The notes beneath the pieces were generated by a model. The model ran no database searches. It was not told the origin of the DNA and worked only from the letters and a program-made list of their open reading frames with translations. A program made the position numbers and the translations under genes. A DNA stretch of 64,000 nt, from NCBI RefSeq assembly GCF_900021155.1, contig NZ_FCNT01000018.1:52582-116581 (forward strand). The letters run 5' to 3'. Positions within the stretch are counted from its first letter, which is position 1. Each line of letters opens with the position of its first letter. The DNA is from Alistipes sp. CHKCI003 (GTDB taxonomy: Bacteria > Bacteroidota > Bacteroidia > Bacteroidales > Rikenellaceae). Below are positions 33,274 to 41,119 of this stretch, in pieces.

Positions 33274-34638
33274 TCAAAGATTGTAATAAATCATCCATTT
33301 GTGTCCGGACGTATAATCATAATTAGAAGATCCTGTAATATCTCCTTCAATTTCATCTTTAACAGGCGCATCAACTCTCGGAGAGTAAACGGCATCGGCA
33401 TAATAATACCCGTCGCAGCCGCCAGACCAGCCGTAATTGCAGTGATACATGGTTTTATACGTGTAGTCATAATCGTATCGTCCGGTTGACGGAAAATAAG
33501 TCGTATGCAATCGCTGCCATTTTCTCATTCCGTCGATCACCCAAGCGTGTCCTTTGGTCATTGTCCTTTTTCCGCATGCATAGACCGGAAGCCCCCGGTC
33601 TACGATCATCTCCTTCAGACGGCCTTCGGAGATGTAATAATTGTCTACGTCTTTGAACCCCATGGCTTTCAGAAAGCGCATAGCGTCTTTTTTATCAGCA
33701 CCACTGCCGTTCGGACCGTAATCCATGCCTATTTCTGCACCGATCCCTCTCAGAAAATAGGTAATAACTAATGATTCACCGTTTTCTTTATAATGCGTTC
33801 TTGGAGTATTAGGCACAGTAATATATTGATGGATCATGGTAAATAGTGCATTCCATGCGACGAATAGGTTGCCCAAATACTGTGGTTGTGGATTAATATT
33901 ATGAGGATAATATAGGGTATAATAATTAGTTGCGACGATTTGCCCCAAAGCTACCGCTACACATCCGACCGGGCAACGTTTTCCGTCTTTAATGGGCGTC
34001 AGTGAATTATAAGGAGCTCCCTGCCCCCACTTCATCTTGCAGTAGGGGCCTTTCTGTTCGCAGACTTCCCATTCGCCATAGGTATGCTTAATGTGCTCCG
34101 GCATAGTAACCCCTTTCAGCGAATCGTACTTATGGATTCCTCCGATGCGTTCGATCAGATAGTCTCCGATTTCGGGCACGACGGGCGGGGCCTCCACGCC
34201 GTCGTACTGTCCGTTCGCCGCGGCAGCGAGCTGCGCAGGGGTCAGCGATCCCCGTTCCGTAACTGCGATCACGGATTCGATGCGGTCGTCGGCCCCGAGG
34301 ATCGCATATCCCTCTCCGTTCTGGAAGTTGGCGATGTAGACCAGATCGCCGATTTCTGCCGCGGCGGCAGCGTCGTGCTCGGCGCGTGTGGCGCGAGTGA
34401 GCGCCGAATCCCCGAGCGCTTCGACCGACGCCACTCGGCGCGCTCCGCCGCTGCGGGTTTCGGGTCCGTCGATGGCCCGCAACAATTCTTCCAGCTCTCC
34501 GAGCGCTTTTTCGACCGGAATCTTGTGCGGATCGGCCGGAGCAGGCGGTTCGGGCAGTGCATCCGAAAGGGGGGCTTGCGAGCAGGCGGCGAGCAACGCC
34601 GCGAGGAGCGCAAGCGGAAGGAGGCGAATCGGTTTCAT
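33274..34638 (-). CDS. C10-family (streptopain-like) cysteine protease P1, lipoprotein
   Basis: 454 residues from the ATG at 34638. The signal ends in lipobox LLAAC (Cys19), so the enzyme should be membrane-anchored, probably on the surface. Residues 40-170 form the inhibitory prodomain (VEKALGELEELL, DLVYIANFQNGEGYAILGADDRIESVIAV, PEIGDYLIERI). The catalytic domain has Cys226 in KRCPVGCVAVALGQIVATNYY, His364 in TKGHAWVIDGM and the closing YHCNYGWSGGCDGYYY, the same order as SpeB. All key residues are intact. The C-terminus DYTSGHKWMIYYNL is followed after three bases by lipoprotein L2. The promoter and prodomain DNA are nearly identical to P2 and P3, while the catalytic part differs markedly. 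Confidence 0.9.
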   Translation of the reverse strand: MKPIRLLPLALLAALLAACSQAPLSDALPEPPAPADPHKIPVEKALGELEELLRAIDGPETRSGGARRVASVEALGDSALTRATRAEHDAAAAAEIGDLVYIANFQNGEGYAILGADDRIESVIAVTERGSLTPAQLAAAANGQYDGVEAPPVVPEIGDYLIERIGGIHKYDSLKGVTMPEHIKHTYGEWEVCEQKGPYCKMKWGQGAPYNSLTPIKDGKRCPVGCVAVALGQIVATNYYTLYYPHNINPQPQYLGNLFVAWNALFTMIHQYITVPNTPRTHYKENGESLVITYFLRGIGAEIGMDYGPNGSGADKKDAMRFLKAMGFKDVDNYYISEGRLKEMIVDRGLPVYACGKRTMTKGHAWVIDGMRKWQRLHTTYFPSTGRYDYDYTYKTMYHCNYGWSGGCDGYYYADAVYSPRVDAPVKDEIEGDITGSSNYDYTSGHKWMIYYNL

Positions 34639-35014
34639 AAGGCGCAAATTTCAGAGGGTCGGTAAAATTCGAACGGGGATCGCCGCACGGGCCGGCACCG
34701 GACTTCGCTCCCGTCGTTCGTAAGTAAAGTTACGGATAATGGATGAGAAATGAAAACTTTTTGCCTGTTATTTTTTCCGAAGCGTCTGTTCGCAAGACGA
34801 ACCGGCCCGTGCGCGGCGTCGGGCCGCGGGCCTTCGCGGCCGTCCGACACGGCATCCGCTCGGGGGGCCTGCCGGCTCTCGCTGCGGAGTCTTCCGAAGC
34901 GGACCGTTGCGTCCGCCGCCGGCGAATGCACGAGGGGGCGCGGTGCGACGGGCGGAGAACGCACCGGAACAGCCGCCGCCGGTCGGCATTGCCGGTGCGG
35001 GTCCGGAGGCGAAA
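34639..35014 (-). repeat. Upstream block U1, promoter-bearing repeat of protease P1
   Basis: About 375 bases that are nearly identical to the block upstream of P2 (37975-38353) and, for the first 220 or so bases, to that upstream of P3 (40484-40715). It contains the shared leader, the -7-like box, and a GC-rich stretch. Differences include a G-run of six here against nine in the P2 copy. No gene is seen in it. Confidence 0.8.
34725..34732 (-). promoter_or_regulatory. -7-like box of protease P1
   Basis: TAACTTTA on the minus strand differs from TAnnTTTG at the last base. TTTTC lies 19 bases upstream, a fair -33 position. The identical arrangement occurs upstream of P2 and P3. Confidence 0.45.
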
Positions 35015-35051
35015 CGGCGGCGCGGGATGAAAATTCAAGGCCCCGCCGCCG
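35015..35051 (-). repeat. GC-rich hairpin after lipoprotein L3 (array copy 3)
   Basis: CGGCGGCG pairs with CGCCGCCG around a loop containing ATGAAAATTCAAGG, 30 bases past the L3 stop. Confidence 0.5.
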
Positions 35052-35081
35052 CATCTGTCGGCGTATATCGCGGCATGCGAA

Positions 35082-35741
35082 TCATTCGATCGCGAGCGTG
35101 CAGGTCGCGGTCTTCTCCTCGCCCTCGGTCGTTACGAACGTTACCTCCATCTCATAGGTGCCGGCAGGAGGCAGGTTCGTAAAGTAAATGTATATCGCAT
35201 CGGTGATCATTGATAAATCCGTATCCTTCAATTCTTGGAGCCGCTTTTTGTACCCCTTTGCACTTGCTTCCCCTTTCGGATACCCGCATCGCACATAGGC
35301 TGCATACGAAACATATTCGACGACCGCAATATCCGAGAGGTCCGTACCTGCCGCGTGTCCATTATCCCAAGCTGCGTTCAGACACCGGACCCGAAGTTCC
35401 GTGTAATTATCCGCAGAACACCTCGGTAAATTTTCGACGAGTACGTTCACTTCCCGATCGTACGTACGGTCTCCGTTTTGTTCTGCAATCGCTAAAAATC
35501 GCTCCGCATTTTCACCCGTCCCGCCCAGCTCGGGTGCACGATAAATCGTCCCTCCGTTAAGAGAGCATAGTAAATAATATTTTCCTGTATTTGAAACATC
35601 CTTTTTATAAGGATGTGCAGTCCACGAATTTTCTATATAAAAGGGAATATATGAGTGCATGAAAACCATGTCCTGATCTTTCAAATCGTCGCAACCGCCA
35701 AACAGCATGCCGATCAAGCAAAATATAAGAATTCGCTTCAT
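35082..35741 (-). CDS. Lipoprotein L3 of the C10-protease array
   Basis: 219 residues, lipobox LFGGC. It is almost identical to L2 (about five substitutions, four of them conservative and three in the C-terminal tail, where L3 carries the LPPAGTYEMEV and ATCTLAIE forms found in L1). It has no full protease directly upstream; four bases before its start ends an orphan C10 tail. The L2/L3 pair therefore looks like a recent copy of a protease-lipoprotein unit in which the protease portion was later deleted. Function is unknown; see L2 for the inhibitor hypothesis. Confidence 0.78.
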   Translation of the reverse strand: MKRILIFCLIGMLFGGCDDLKDQDMVFMHSYIPFYIENSWTAHPYKKDVSNTGKYYLLCSLNGGTIYRAPELGGTGENAERFLAIAEQNGDRTYDREVNVLVENLPRCSADNYTELRVRCLNAAWDNGHAAGTDLSDIAVVEYVSYAAYVRCGYPKGEASAKGYKKRLQELKDTDLSMITDAIYIYFTNLPPAGTYEMEVTFVTTEGEEKTATCTLAIE

Positions 35742-35744
35742 AAT

Positions 35745-35833
35745 TCAAAGATTGTAATAAATCATCCATTTGTGTCCGGACGTATAATCTCGGGGTGTGC
35801 CGGCATATAGGTCTCCTTCCGAGATCTCTTTTC
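35745..35833 (-). pseudogene. Orphan C-terminal tail of a C10 protease in front of L3
   Basis: The frame ending at TGA 35745-35747 reads EISEGDLYAGTPRDYTSGH then KWMIYYNL, i.e. the P1-type protease end, with no catalytic domain upstream. It is nearly the same as the fragment ahead of L1, so both came from one ancestral protease type. Confidence 0.75.
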
Positions 35834-35854
35834 CCCGTCCGGACGAGGGCGAAA

Positions 35855-35891
35855 CGGCGGCGCGGAGTGAAAATTCAGGGACCCGCCGCCG
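35855..35891 (-). repeat. GC-rich hairpin after lipoprotein L4 (array copy 4)
   Basis: CGGCGGCG pairs with CGCCGCCG. It again marks the boundary beyond which the orphan protease tail has no further protease sequence. Confidence 0.5.
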
Positions 35892-35921
35892 CATCTGTCG
35901 GCATATGTTGCGGCATGCGAA

Positions 35922-36608
35922 TCATTCGATCGCGAGCGTGCAGGTCGCGGTCTTCTCCTCGCCATCGGTCGTTACGAGCGTTACCTCCATTTCATAGGTG
36001 CCAGCAGGAGGAGCGCTTGCAAAGTAAAGGGAGATTCCAGATGAAAGCATGCACAAATCGTCTTCCGTTGTATCCGTAAGGGATTTGTGATGCTTCATGT
36101 TCGGGGTCCTCCCCTTGGGATATCCATTCCGCACATAATCCGCATAAGAATAGTAACGAATCCGAATGATATCGTCGAGCAACGACCCCACAGGATGCGC
36201 ATCGTCCCAAGCCGCATTCAGACATTTTACATGCATTGTCATGTAATTGTCTGAACCACATCTCCTTCCGCTCCAATGAGCTATATTTTCATATGTGTTA
36301 TAAGAACGATCTCCGTTGCGTTCTGCGATTTCCAAAAATCGTTCAGCCTCTTTTCCGGTCGCACCCAACTCCGGAGCTTTATAAACAACATGCGGCGCCT
36401 CTAAATCTTCGTGAAATATAGAACAATATAGATAACACTTCTCAGAGATCGACGTTGCATCTTCCAACGGACGTATGCTCAAAGCACTTTCTTCATACAT
36501 AGGTATAAATGACCGCATCAAAGTCAGTTCAGCGCTGAAAAATTTCATATTGTCATCGCAGCCACCGAACAACAAAGATATGAAGGATAAAATCAATATT
36601 TTTTTCAT
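35922..36608 (-). CDS. Lipoprotein L4, partner of protease P2
   Basis: 228 residues, lipobox LFGGC (Cys17). It begins 10 bases after the P2 stop. The middle is clearly diverged from L2/L3 (for example SFIPMYEESALSIRPLED and YYSYADYVRNGYPKGRTPN), but it keeps PELGATGKEAERFLEIAERNGD, KCLNAAWDDAHPVGSLLDDI and the tail PPAGTYEMEVTLVTTDGEEK with ATCTLAIE. The combination of a fixed tail and variable centre matches the pattern in the proteases. No known domain is recognised. Confidence 0.77.
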   Translation of the reverse strand: MKKILILSFISLLFGGCDDNMKFFSAELTLMRSFIPMYEESALSIRPLEDATSISEKCYLYCSIFHEDLEAPHVVYKAPELGATGKEAERFLEIAERNGDRSYNTYENIAHWSGRRCGSDNYMTMHVKCLNAAWDDAHPVGSLLDDIIRIRYYSYADYVRNGYPKGRTPNMKHHKSLTDTTEDDLCMLSSGISLYFASAPPAGTYEMEVTLVTTDGEEKTATCTLAIE

Positions 36609-36618
36609 ATTCCGTTTA

Positions 36619-37974
36619 TTAAAGATTGTAATAAATGATCACTTTATCTTTTACGTAATCAATTTGGCTTGCGTCATCCCCATCCCCGAGATCTTTGTGG
36701 ACCGGCTTTCCCGGGCAAACGACCATTCCCGGATGATAATATCCATCGCAAGTACCGAACCATCCGTAATTGCAATGATACAATTGCCGTTTGTCATATC
36801 CCGTTTCGGTTTTATTCGTTTGTGGATTGTAATTGTAAATCATGCGTCGCATCGTTATCGCACCATCGACCAAAAAAGCATGTCCGCCACCAGTCGATCG
36901 GAACCCGCTTACATAAGTAGGCAGCCCCCTGTCTATAACCATTTCATGCATTCTTCCGGTTGTAAACTTATAGACCTTCGTATCGTTAAATCCCATTGCG
37001 CGGAGAAGACGGGCGGCGGCCTCATGGCCGACACGACTTCCATCGATCCCGTATTTCATGCCCATGGCCACACCAGCACCACTCAAAAAACCGGCGATCG
37101 TTTCCGGTTCTAAATCATGGTCGTTTTCGTTATAATAAATTCGAGGTGCATCGGGTTCTTCGATAAATCGACGGATCGAATTGAATATCGAATTCCAACG
37201 TATGGGAAAACCGCCCAATATTTGCACTTCCGGTCTTGTATCGGTCAAATAATATTTATCGAAATAATGGGCTGCAATAATTTGTCCGGTAGCAAGGGCT
37301 ACGCATCCAAGCGGACAATGCGCTCCGTCGACCTCGGGAGTATATAAGTTTAACGGATATCCTTGCCCCCATTTTGTCCTAACATAGGGTCCTTTTTTAT
37401 CCGCAAACTCCCACGGACCGTAAGACACTTCGTATGTAGGAAATATGCTTGCCAGCGAATCGTACTTATGGATTCCTCCGATGCGTTCGATCAGATAGTC
37501 TCCGATTTCGGGCACGACGGGCGGGGCCTCCACGCCGTCGTACTGTCCGTTCGCCGCGGCAGCGAGCTGTGCAGGGGTCAGCGATCCCCGTTCCGTAACT
37601 GCGATCACGGATTCGATGCGGTCGTCGGCCCCGAGGATCGCATATCCCTCTCCGTTCTGGAAGTTGGCGATGTAGACCAGATCGCCGATTTCTGCCGCGG
37701 CGGCAGCGTCGTCCCCGGCGCGTGTGGCGCGAGCGAGCGCCGAAGCCCCGAGCGCTTCGACCGACGCCACTCGGCGCGCTCCGCCGCTGCGGGTTTCCGG
37801 TGCGTCGATGACCCGCAGCAGTTCTTCCAGCTCTCCGAGCGCTTTTTCGACCGGAATCTTGTGCGGATCGGCCGGAGCAGGCGGTTCGGGCAGTGCATCC
37901 GAAAGGGGGGCTTGCGAGCAGGCGGCGAGCAACGCCGCGAATAGCGCAAGCGAAAGGAGGCGAATCGGTTTCAT
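36619..37974 (-). CDS. C10-family cysteine protease P2, lipoprotein
   Basis: 451 residues from the ATG at 37974, lipobox LLAAC. Its signal and prodomain (residues 1-175) differ from P1 at only about eight positions. The catalytic domain is much more diverged but intact: Cys near 224 in HCPLGCVALATGQIIAAHYF, His near 363 in GGGHAFLVDGA, and YHCNYGWFGTCDGYYH. The segment between prodomain and active site (ASIFPTYEVSYGPWEFADKKGPY) is shared with P3 and not with P1, so the three genes are mosaics. The C-terminus (IDYVKDKVIIYYNL) also differs from P1. It is followed by L4. Confidence 0.9.
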   Translation of the reverse strand: MKPIRLLSLALFAALLAACSQAPLSDALPEPPAPADPHKIPVEKALGELEELLRVIDAPETRSGGARRVASVEALGASALARATRAGDDAAAAAEIGDLVYIANFQNGEGYAILGADDRIESVIAVTERGSLTPAQLAAAANGQYDGVEAPPVVPEIGDYLIERIGGIHKYDSLASIFPTYEVSYGPWEFADKKGPYVRTKWGQGYPLNLYTPEVDGAHCPLGCVALATGQIIAAHYFDKYYLTDTRPEVQILGGFPIRWNSIFNSIRRFIEEPDAPRIYYNENDHDLEPETIAGFLSGAGVAMGMKYGIDGSRVGHEAAARLLRAMGFNDTKVYKFTTGRMHEMVIDRGLPTYVSGFRSTGGGHAFLVDGAITMRRMIYNYNPQTNKTETGYDKRQLYHCNYGWFGTCDGYYHPGMVVCPGKPVHKDLGDGDDASQIDYVKDKVIIYYNL

Positions 37975-38353
37975 AAGGCGCAAATTTCAGAGGGTCGGTA
38001 AAATTCGAACAGGGATCGCCGCACGGGCCGGCACCGGACTTCGCTCCCGCCGTTCGTAAGTAAAGTTACGGATAATGGATGAGAAATGAAAACTTTTTGC
38101 CCGTTATTTTTTCCGAAGCGTCTGTTCGCGGGACGAACCGGCCCGTGCGCGGCATCGGGCCGCGGGCCTTCGCGGCCGTCCGACACGGCATCCGCTTGGG
38201 GGGGGGCCTGCCGGCTCTCGCTGCGGAGTTTTCCGAAGCGGACCGTTGCGTCCGCCGCCGGCGAATGCACGAAGGGGCGCGGTGCGACGGGCGGAGAACG
38301 CACCGGAACAGCCGCCGCCGGTCGGCATTGCCGGTGCGGGTCCGGGGGCGAAA
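37975..38353 (-). repeat. Upstream block U2, promoter-bearing repeat of protease P2
   Basis: Nearly identical to the block upstream of P1 over its whole length. It contains a run of nine G at about 38198-38206 where the P1 copy has six, so the tract varies in length between copies. Confidence 0.8.
38061..38068 (-). promoter_or_regulatory. -7-like box of protease P2
   Basis: TAACTTTA on the minus strand, in the same position and context as the P1 and P3 boxes. Confidence 0.45.
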
Positions 38354-38390
38354 CGGCGGCGCGGAATGAAAATTCAAGGCCCCGCCGCCG
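38354..38390 (-). repeat. GC-rich hairpin after lipoprotein L5 (array copy 5)
   Basis: CGGCGGCG pairs with CGCCGCCG around ATGAAAATTCAAGG, 30 bases past the L5 stop. Confidence 0.5.
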
Positions 38391-38420
38391 CATCTGTCGG
38401 CATATGTCGCGGCATGCGGA

Positions 38421-39104
38421 TCATTCGATCGCGAGCGTGCAGGTCGCGGTCTTCTCCTCGCCCTCGGTCGTTACGAACGTTACCTCCATCTCATAAGAGC
38501 CTGCAGGAGGCAGAACCGAAAAGTAGATGGAAAATCCGCCGGAAATCATGGACAAGTCCTTCTCCTTCAGTTCCGAAATACGTATTTTACAATCCTTTAT
38601 TCCTCGGTCTCCTTCCGGATATCCCCTGCGGATATAATCGGCATAGGACCTGAACTCCACCTGCACGAGATCGTCGAGCAGCGAGCCCGCAGGGTACCGG
38701 TCGCTCCACGATGCATTCAGACACTTCACATGCATGGCCTTGAAATTATCGGCCCAACAGCGACGATTGGGGCTTTCCATATCGTACGGTTCCATCCGGT
38801 TGTACGAGAGATCGCCGTTTCGTTCCGCAAGTTCCATGTATTTTTCGGCCTCCTTTCCCGTCGTACCGAAATCGGGTGAAAAATAGTTCTTCGCACCTCC
38901 GCCCTCATACTCCGTGCAACACAGGTAATAGTCCGTCTTCGTTTTACCCGATTCCTTCACGGTACGGGTACGCATCCACATTACGAGATCGTTCTCGTAA
39001 TAACAGGTGATGTAAGAGCGCAAATAAACGTACTTCACCTTATTCTTGGTGTCGCATCCCCAGAATAAGAGAGGCAGGGCGCACAAAAACGCGATTGTTT
39101 TCAT
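38421..39104 (-). CDS. Lipoprotein L5, partner of protease P3
   Basis: 227 residues, lipobox LFWGC (Cys17). It begins five bases after the P3 stop. The centre is the most diverged of the family (YLRSYITCYYENDLVMWMRTR, EGGGAKNYFSPDFGTTGKEAEKYMELAERNGD). The block KCLNASWSDRYPAGSLLDDLVQVEFRSYADYIRRGYPEGD and the tail PPAGSYEMEVTFVTTEGEEK with ATCTLAIE are kept. As with the other members, export as a lipoprotein and tight linkage to a C10 protease are the only clues to function. Confidence 0.77.
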   Translation of the reverse strand: MKTIAFLCALPLLFWGCDTKNKVKYVYLRSYITCYYENDLVMWMRTRTVKESGKTKTDYYLCCTEYEGGGAKNYFSPDFGTTGKEAEKYMELAERNGDLSYNRMEPYDMESPNRRCWADNFKAMHVKCLNASWSDRYPAGSLLDDLVQVEFRSYADYIRRGYPEGDRGIKDCKIRISELKEKDLSMISGGFSIYFSVLPPAGSYEMEVTFVTTEGEEKTATCTLAIE

Positions 39105-39109
39105 AGTTC

Positions 39110-40483
39110 TTACAAATTATAATACATGATCCATGTGTCTCGTGTATAATCATTGGGTTCGCCTTGGGATTCTCGGTCGCCCTTTTCCGGATTTTTTCCG
39201 ATTTTGTTTACGTTACCGAGCGTGTAGTAATGATAATATCCGTCGCAAACTCCGGCCCAGCCGTAATTGCAATGATAGTATTGGATCGACTCGTAAGACG
39301 TGGACCCTTTCGACGGACCGGAAACCGCAGTTTTCAGACGACGTTGTACAATCGCCCCGTCCACGACCCATGCATGCCCGCCTCCTCCGCTTTTCTGACC
39401 GCGCATGAATGTCGGAAGTCCTCGGTCGATGACCATTTCCTTGACTCTGCCGCACGTTTTTTCAGAATAAGTATGATAGTCCACATCTTTATACAAAGTC
39501 TTCATAAATTGTTCGGCCTTACTGTACTTGGCACTGCTGCTTTCAAGCCCGTAATCCATGTTGACTTCTTCGCCGATACCTCGCAGAAAAGCTGCGATGG
39601 CAACTACTTCGTTGGTGATTGCAGAGTTCTTGTCGTAATACGTTTGTTCTTTTTCGTCATACATGGAAATATCGTTGAATATGGCGGGCCATTTGACAGC
39701 CCATCCGCCGATGAACAGAGGATACGGCGTAAGATTGTCGGGATAGTATTCATTATAATAATTAGTTGCGATAATCTGTCCCAGAGCTACCGCAACACAG
39801 CCTACCTTACAATGTACCCCGTTATGCAGGGGCGCATAATAATTGTATGGATAACCTTGCCCCCACTTCATCTTGCAATAGGGTCCTTTTTTATCCGCAA
39901 ACTCCCACGGACCGTAAGACACTTCGTATGTAGGAAATATGCTTGCCAGCGAGTCGTACTTATGGATTCCTCCGATGCGTTCGATCAGATAGTCTCCGAT
40001 TTCGGGCACGACGGGCGGGGCCTCCACGCCGTCGTACTGTCCGTTCGCCGCGGCAGCGAGCTGTTCGGGGGTCAGCGACCCACGTTCCGTAACTGCGATC
40101 ACGGATTCGATGCGGTCGTCGGCCCCGAGGATCGCATATCCCTCTCCGTTCTGGAAGTTGGCGATGTAGACCAGATCGCCGATTTCTGCCGCGGCGGCAG
40201 CGTCGTGCCCGGCGCGTGTGGCGCGAGCGAGCGCCGAAGCCCCGAGCGCTTCGACCGACGCCACTCGGCGCGCTCCGCCGCTGCGGGTTTCGGGTCCGTC
40301 GATGGCCTGCAGCAGTTCTTCCAGCTCTCCGAGCGCTTTTTCGACCGGCACTTTGTGCGGATCGGCAGCGGCCGGAGGGTCGTCGGGACGGGGATCGGAC
40401 GGCAAATCGGCAGGGGGATCGTTCGAGCAGGCGGCGAGCAGCGCCGCGAATAGCGCCAATAAAAGGAATCGAATTGTTTTCAT
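39110..40483 (-). CDS. C10-family cysteine protease P3, lipoprotein
   Basis: 457 residues from the ATG at 40483, lipobox LLAAC (Cys19), followed by a distinct proline-rich linker (NDPPADLPSDPRPDDPPAAADP). The prodomain then matches P1 and P2 almost exactly. The active site is intact: Cys in HCKVGCVAVALGQIIATNYYNEYY, His in GGGHAWVVDGA and YHCNYGWAGVCDGYYH. It shares the ASIFPTYEVSYGPWEFADKK segment with P2 but GPYCKMKWGQG with P1. The C-terminal end is NDYTRDTWIMYYNL. As the first unit of the array it stands nearest to the upstream tandem-repeat tract. Confidence 0.9.
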   Translation of the reverse strand: MKTIRFLLLALFAALLAACSNDPPADLPSDPRPDDPPAAADPHKVPVEKALGELEELLQAIDGPETRSGGARRVASVEALGASALARATRAGHDAAAAAEIGDLVYIANFQNGEGYAILGADDRIESVIAVTERGSLTPEQLAAAANGQYDGVEAPPVVPEIGDYLIERIGGIHKYDSLASIFPTYEVSYGPWEFADKKGPYCKMKWGQGYPYNYYAPLHNGVHCKVGCVAVALGQIIATNYYNEYYPDNLTPYPLFIGGWAVKWPAIFNDISMYDEKEQTYYDKNSAITNEVVAIAAFLRGIGEEVNMDYGLESSSAKYSKAEQFMKTLYKDVDYHTYSEKTCGRVKEMVIDRGLPTFMRGQKSGGGGHAWVVDGAIVQRRLKTAVSGPSKGSTSYESIQYYHCNYGWAGVCDGYYHYYTLGNVNKIGKNPEKGDRESQGEPNDYTRDTWIMYYNL

Positions 40484-40715
40484 AAGGCGTGAATTTTAGA
40501 GGGTCGGTAAAATTCGAACGGGGATCGCCGCACGGGCCGGCACCGGACTTCGCTCCCGTCGTTCGTAAGTAAAGTTACGGATAATGGATGAGAAATGAAA
40601 ACTTTTTGCCTGTTATTTTTTCCGAAGCGTCTGTTCGCGGGACGAACCGGCCCGTGCGCGTCATCGGGCCGCGGGCCTTCGCAGCCGTCCGACACGGCAT
40701 CCGTTCGGGGAAGAG
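40484..40715 (-). repeat. Upstream block U3, promoter-bearing repeat of protease P3
   Basis: The first 220 or so bases upstream of P3 match blocks U1 and U2. The identity then stops near GACACGGCATCCGTTCGGGG and is replaced by unrelated sequence leading into the tandem-repeat tract. Confidence 0.78.
40570..40577 (-). promoter_or_regulatory. -7-like box of protease P3
   Basis: TAACTTTA on the minus strand, same context as in P1 and P2. The tandem-repeat tract begins about 175 bases further upstream. Confidence 0.45.
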
Positions 40716-40750
40716 AGATCCGCGTGTGTCGGCCGCCGGACGGCCGACAC

Positions 40751-40880
40751 GACAAGACAAGACAGGACTGGACAAGACTGGACAAGACTGGACAAAACAG
40801 AACAAGACTGGACAGGGCAAGGCAAGGCAAGGCAAGGCAAGGCAAGACAAAGCAAGGCAAGGCAAAACAAGACGAAACAC
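40751..40880. repeat. 130-bp pentamer/decamer tandem-repeat tract
   Basis: Thirteen consecutive 10-base units. The left part is built on GACAAGACTG and the right part on GGCAAGGCAA, all reducing to a 5-base unit of the form nnCAA with few exceptions. It is strongly purine/C asymmetric on the plus strand (almost no T). It lies between the divergent P3 protease and recQ genes. It has no spacers and is not a CRISPR array. Confidence 0.9.
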
Positions 40881-40984
40881 GACACGAACGAGGCAGCTCC
40901 GGAATCAGACCGCAAGGAGCGCTCTTCCGCTGCTTGCCCGTTTCGTTCGGATTCGCTATTTGCGACCTCTTCCGGCTGCTCCGT

Positions 40985-41020
40985 CCCGGCAAAAACGAAT
41001 GAAATTCGCTTTTACGCCGG
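40985..41020. repeat. Palindromic repeat copy A, ahead of recQ
   Basis: CCGGC-AAAAACGAA ... TTCGCTTTT-ACGCCGG forms an imperfect hairpin. It is followed by ACTTTCCGTATCTTTG. Related copies follow recQ (43071 and 43134). Confidence 0.6.
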
Positions 41021-41028
41021 ACTTTCCG

Positions 41029-41036
41029 TATCTTTG
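41029..41036 (+). promoter_or_regulatory. TAnnTTTG -7 box, distal recQ promoter
   Basis: TATCTTTG directly after palindrome A. Transcription from here would give recQ a leader of about 75 bases. Confidence 0.5.
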
Positions 41037-41106
41037 ACACGGCCTTAGACACAGAATGCGCCCCGAGCAAGCCCCCGACCGATTTGGCTTGCCGCCCGGC
41101 TTTCAC

Positions 41107-41114
41107 TATCTTTG
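41107..41114 (+). promoter_or_regulatory. TAnnTTTG -7 box, proximal recQ promoter
   Basis: TATCTTTG ends only five bases before the recQ ATG at 41120, so a transcript from this box would be leaderless or nearly so. Confidence 0.5.
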
Positions 41115-41119
41115 TCGGA

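Noticed and set aside
40751..40880. Tandem tract considered as a CRISPR array
   Set aside because: Units are 5-10 bases with no unique spacers, no longer palindromic repeat and no cas genes in the window.
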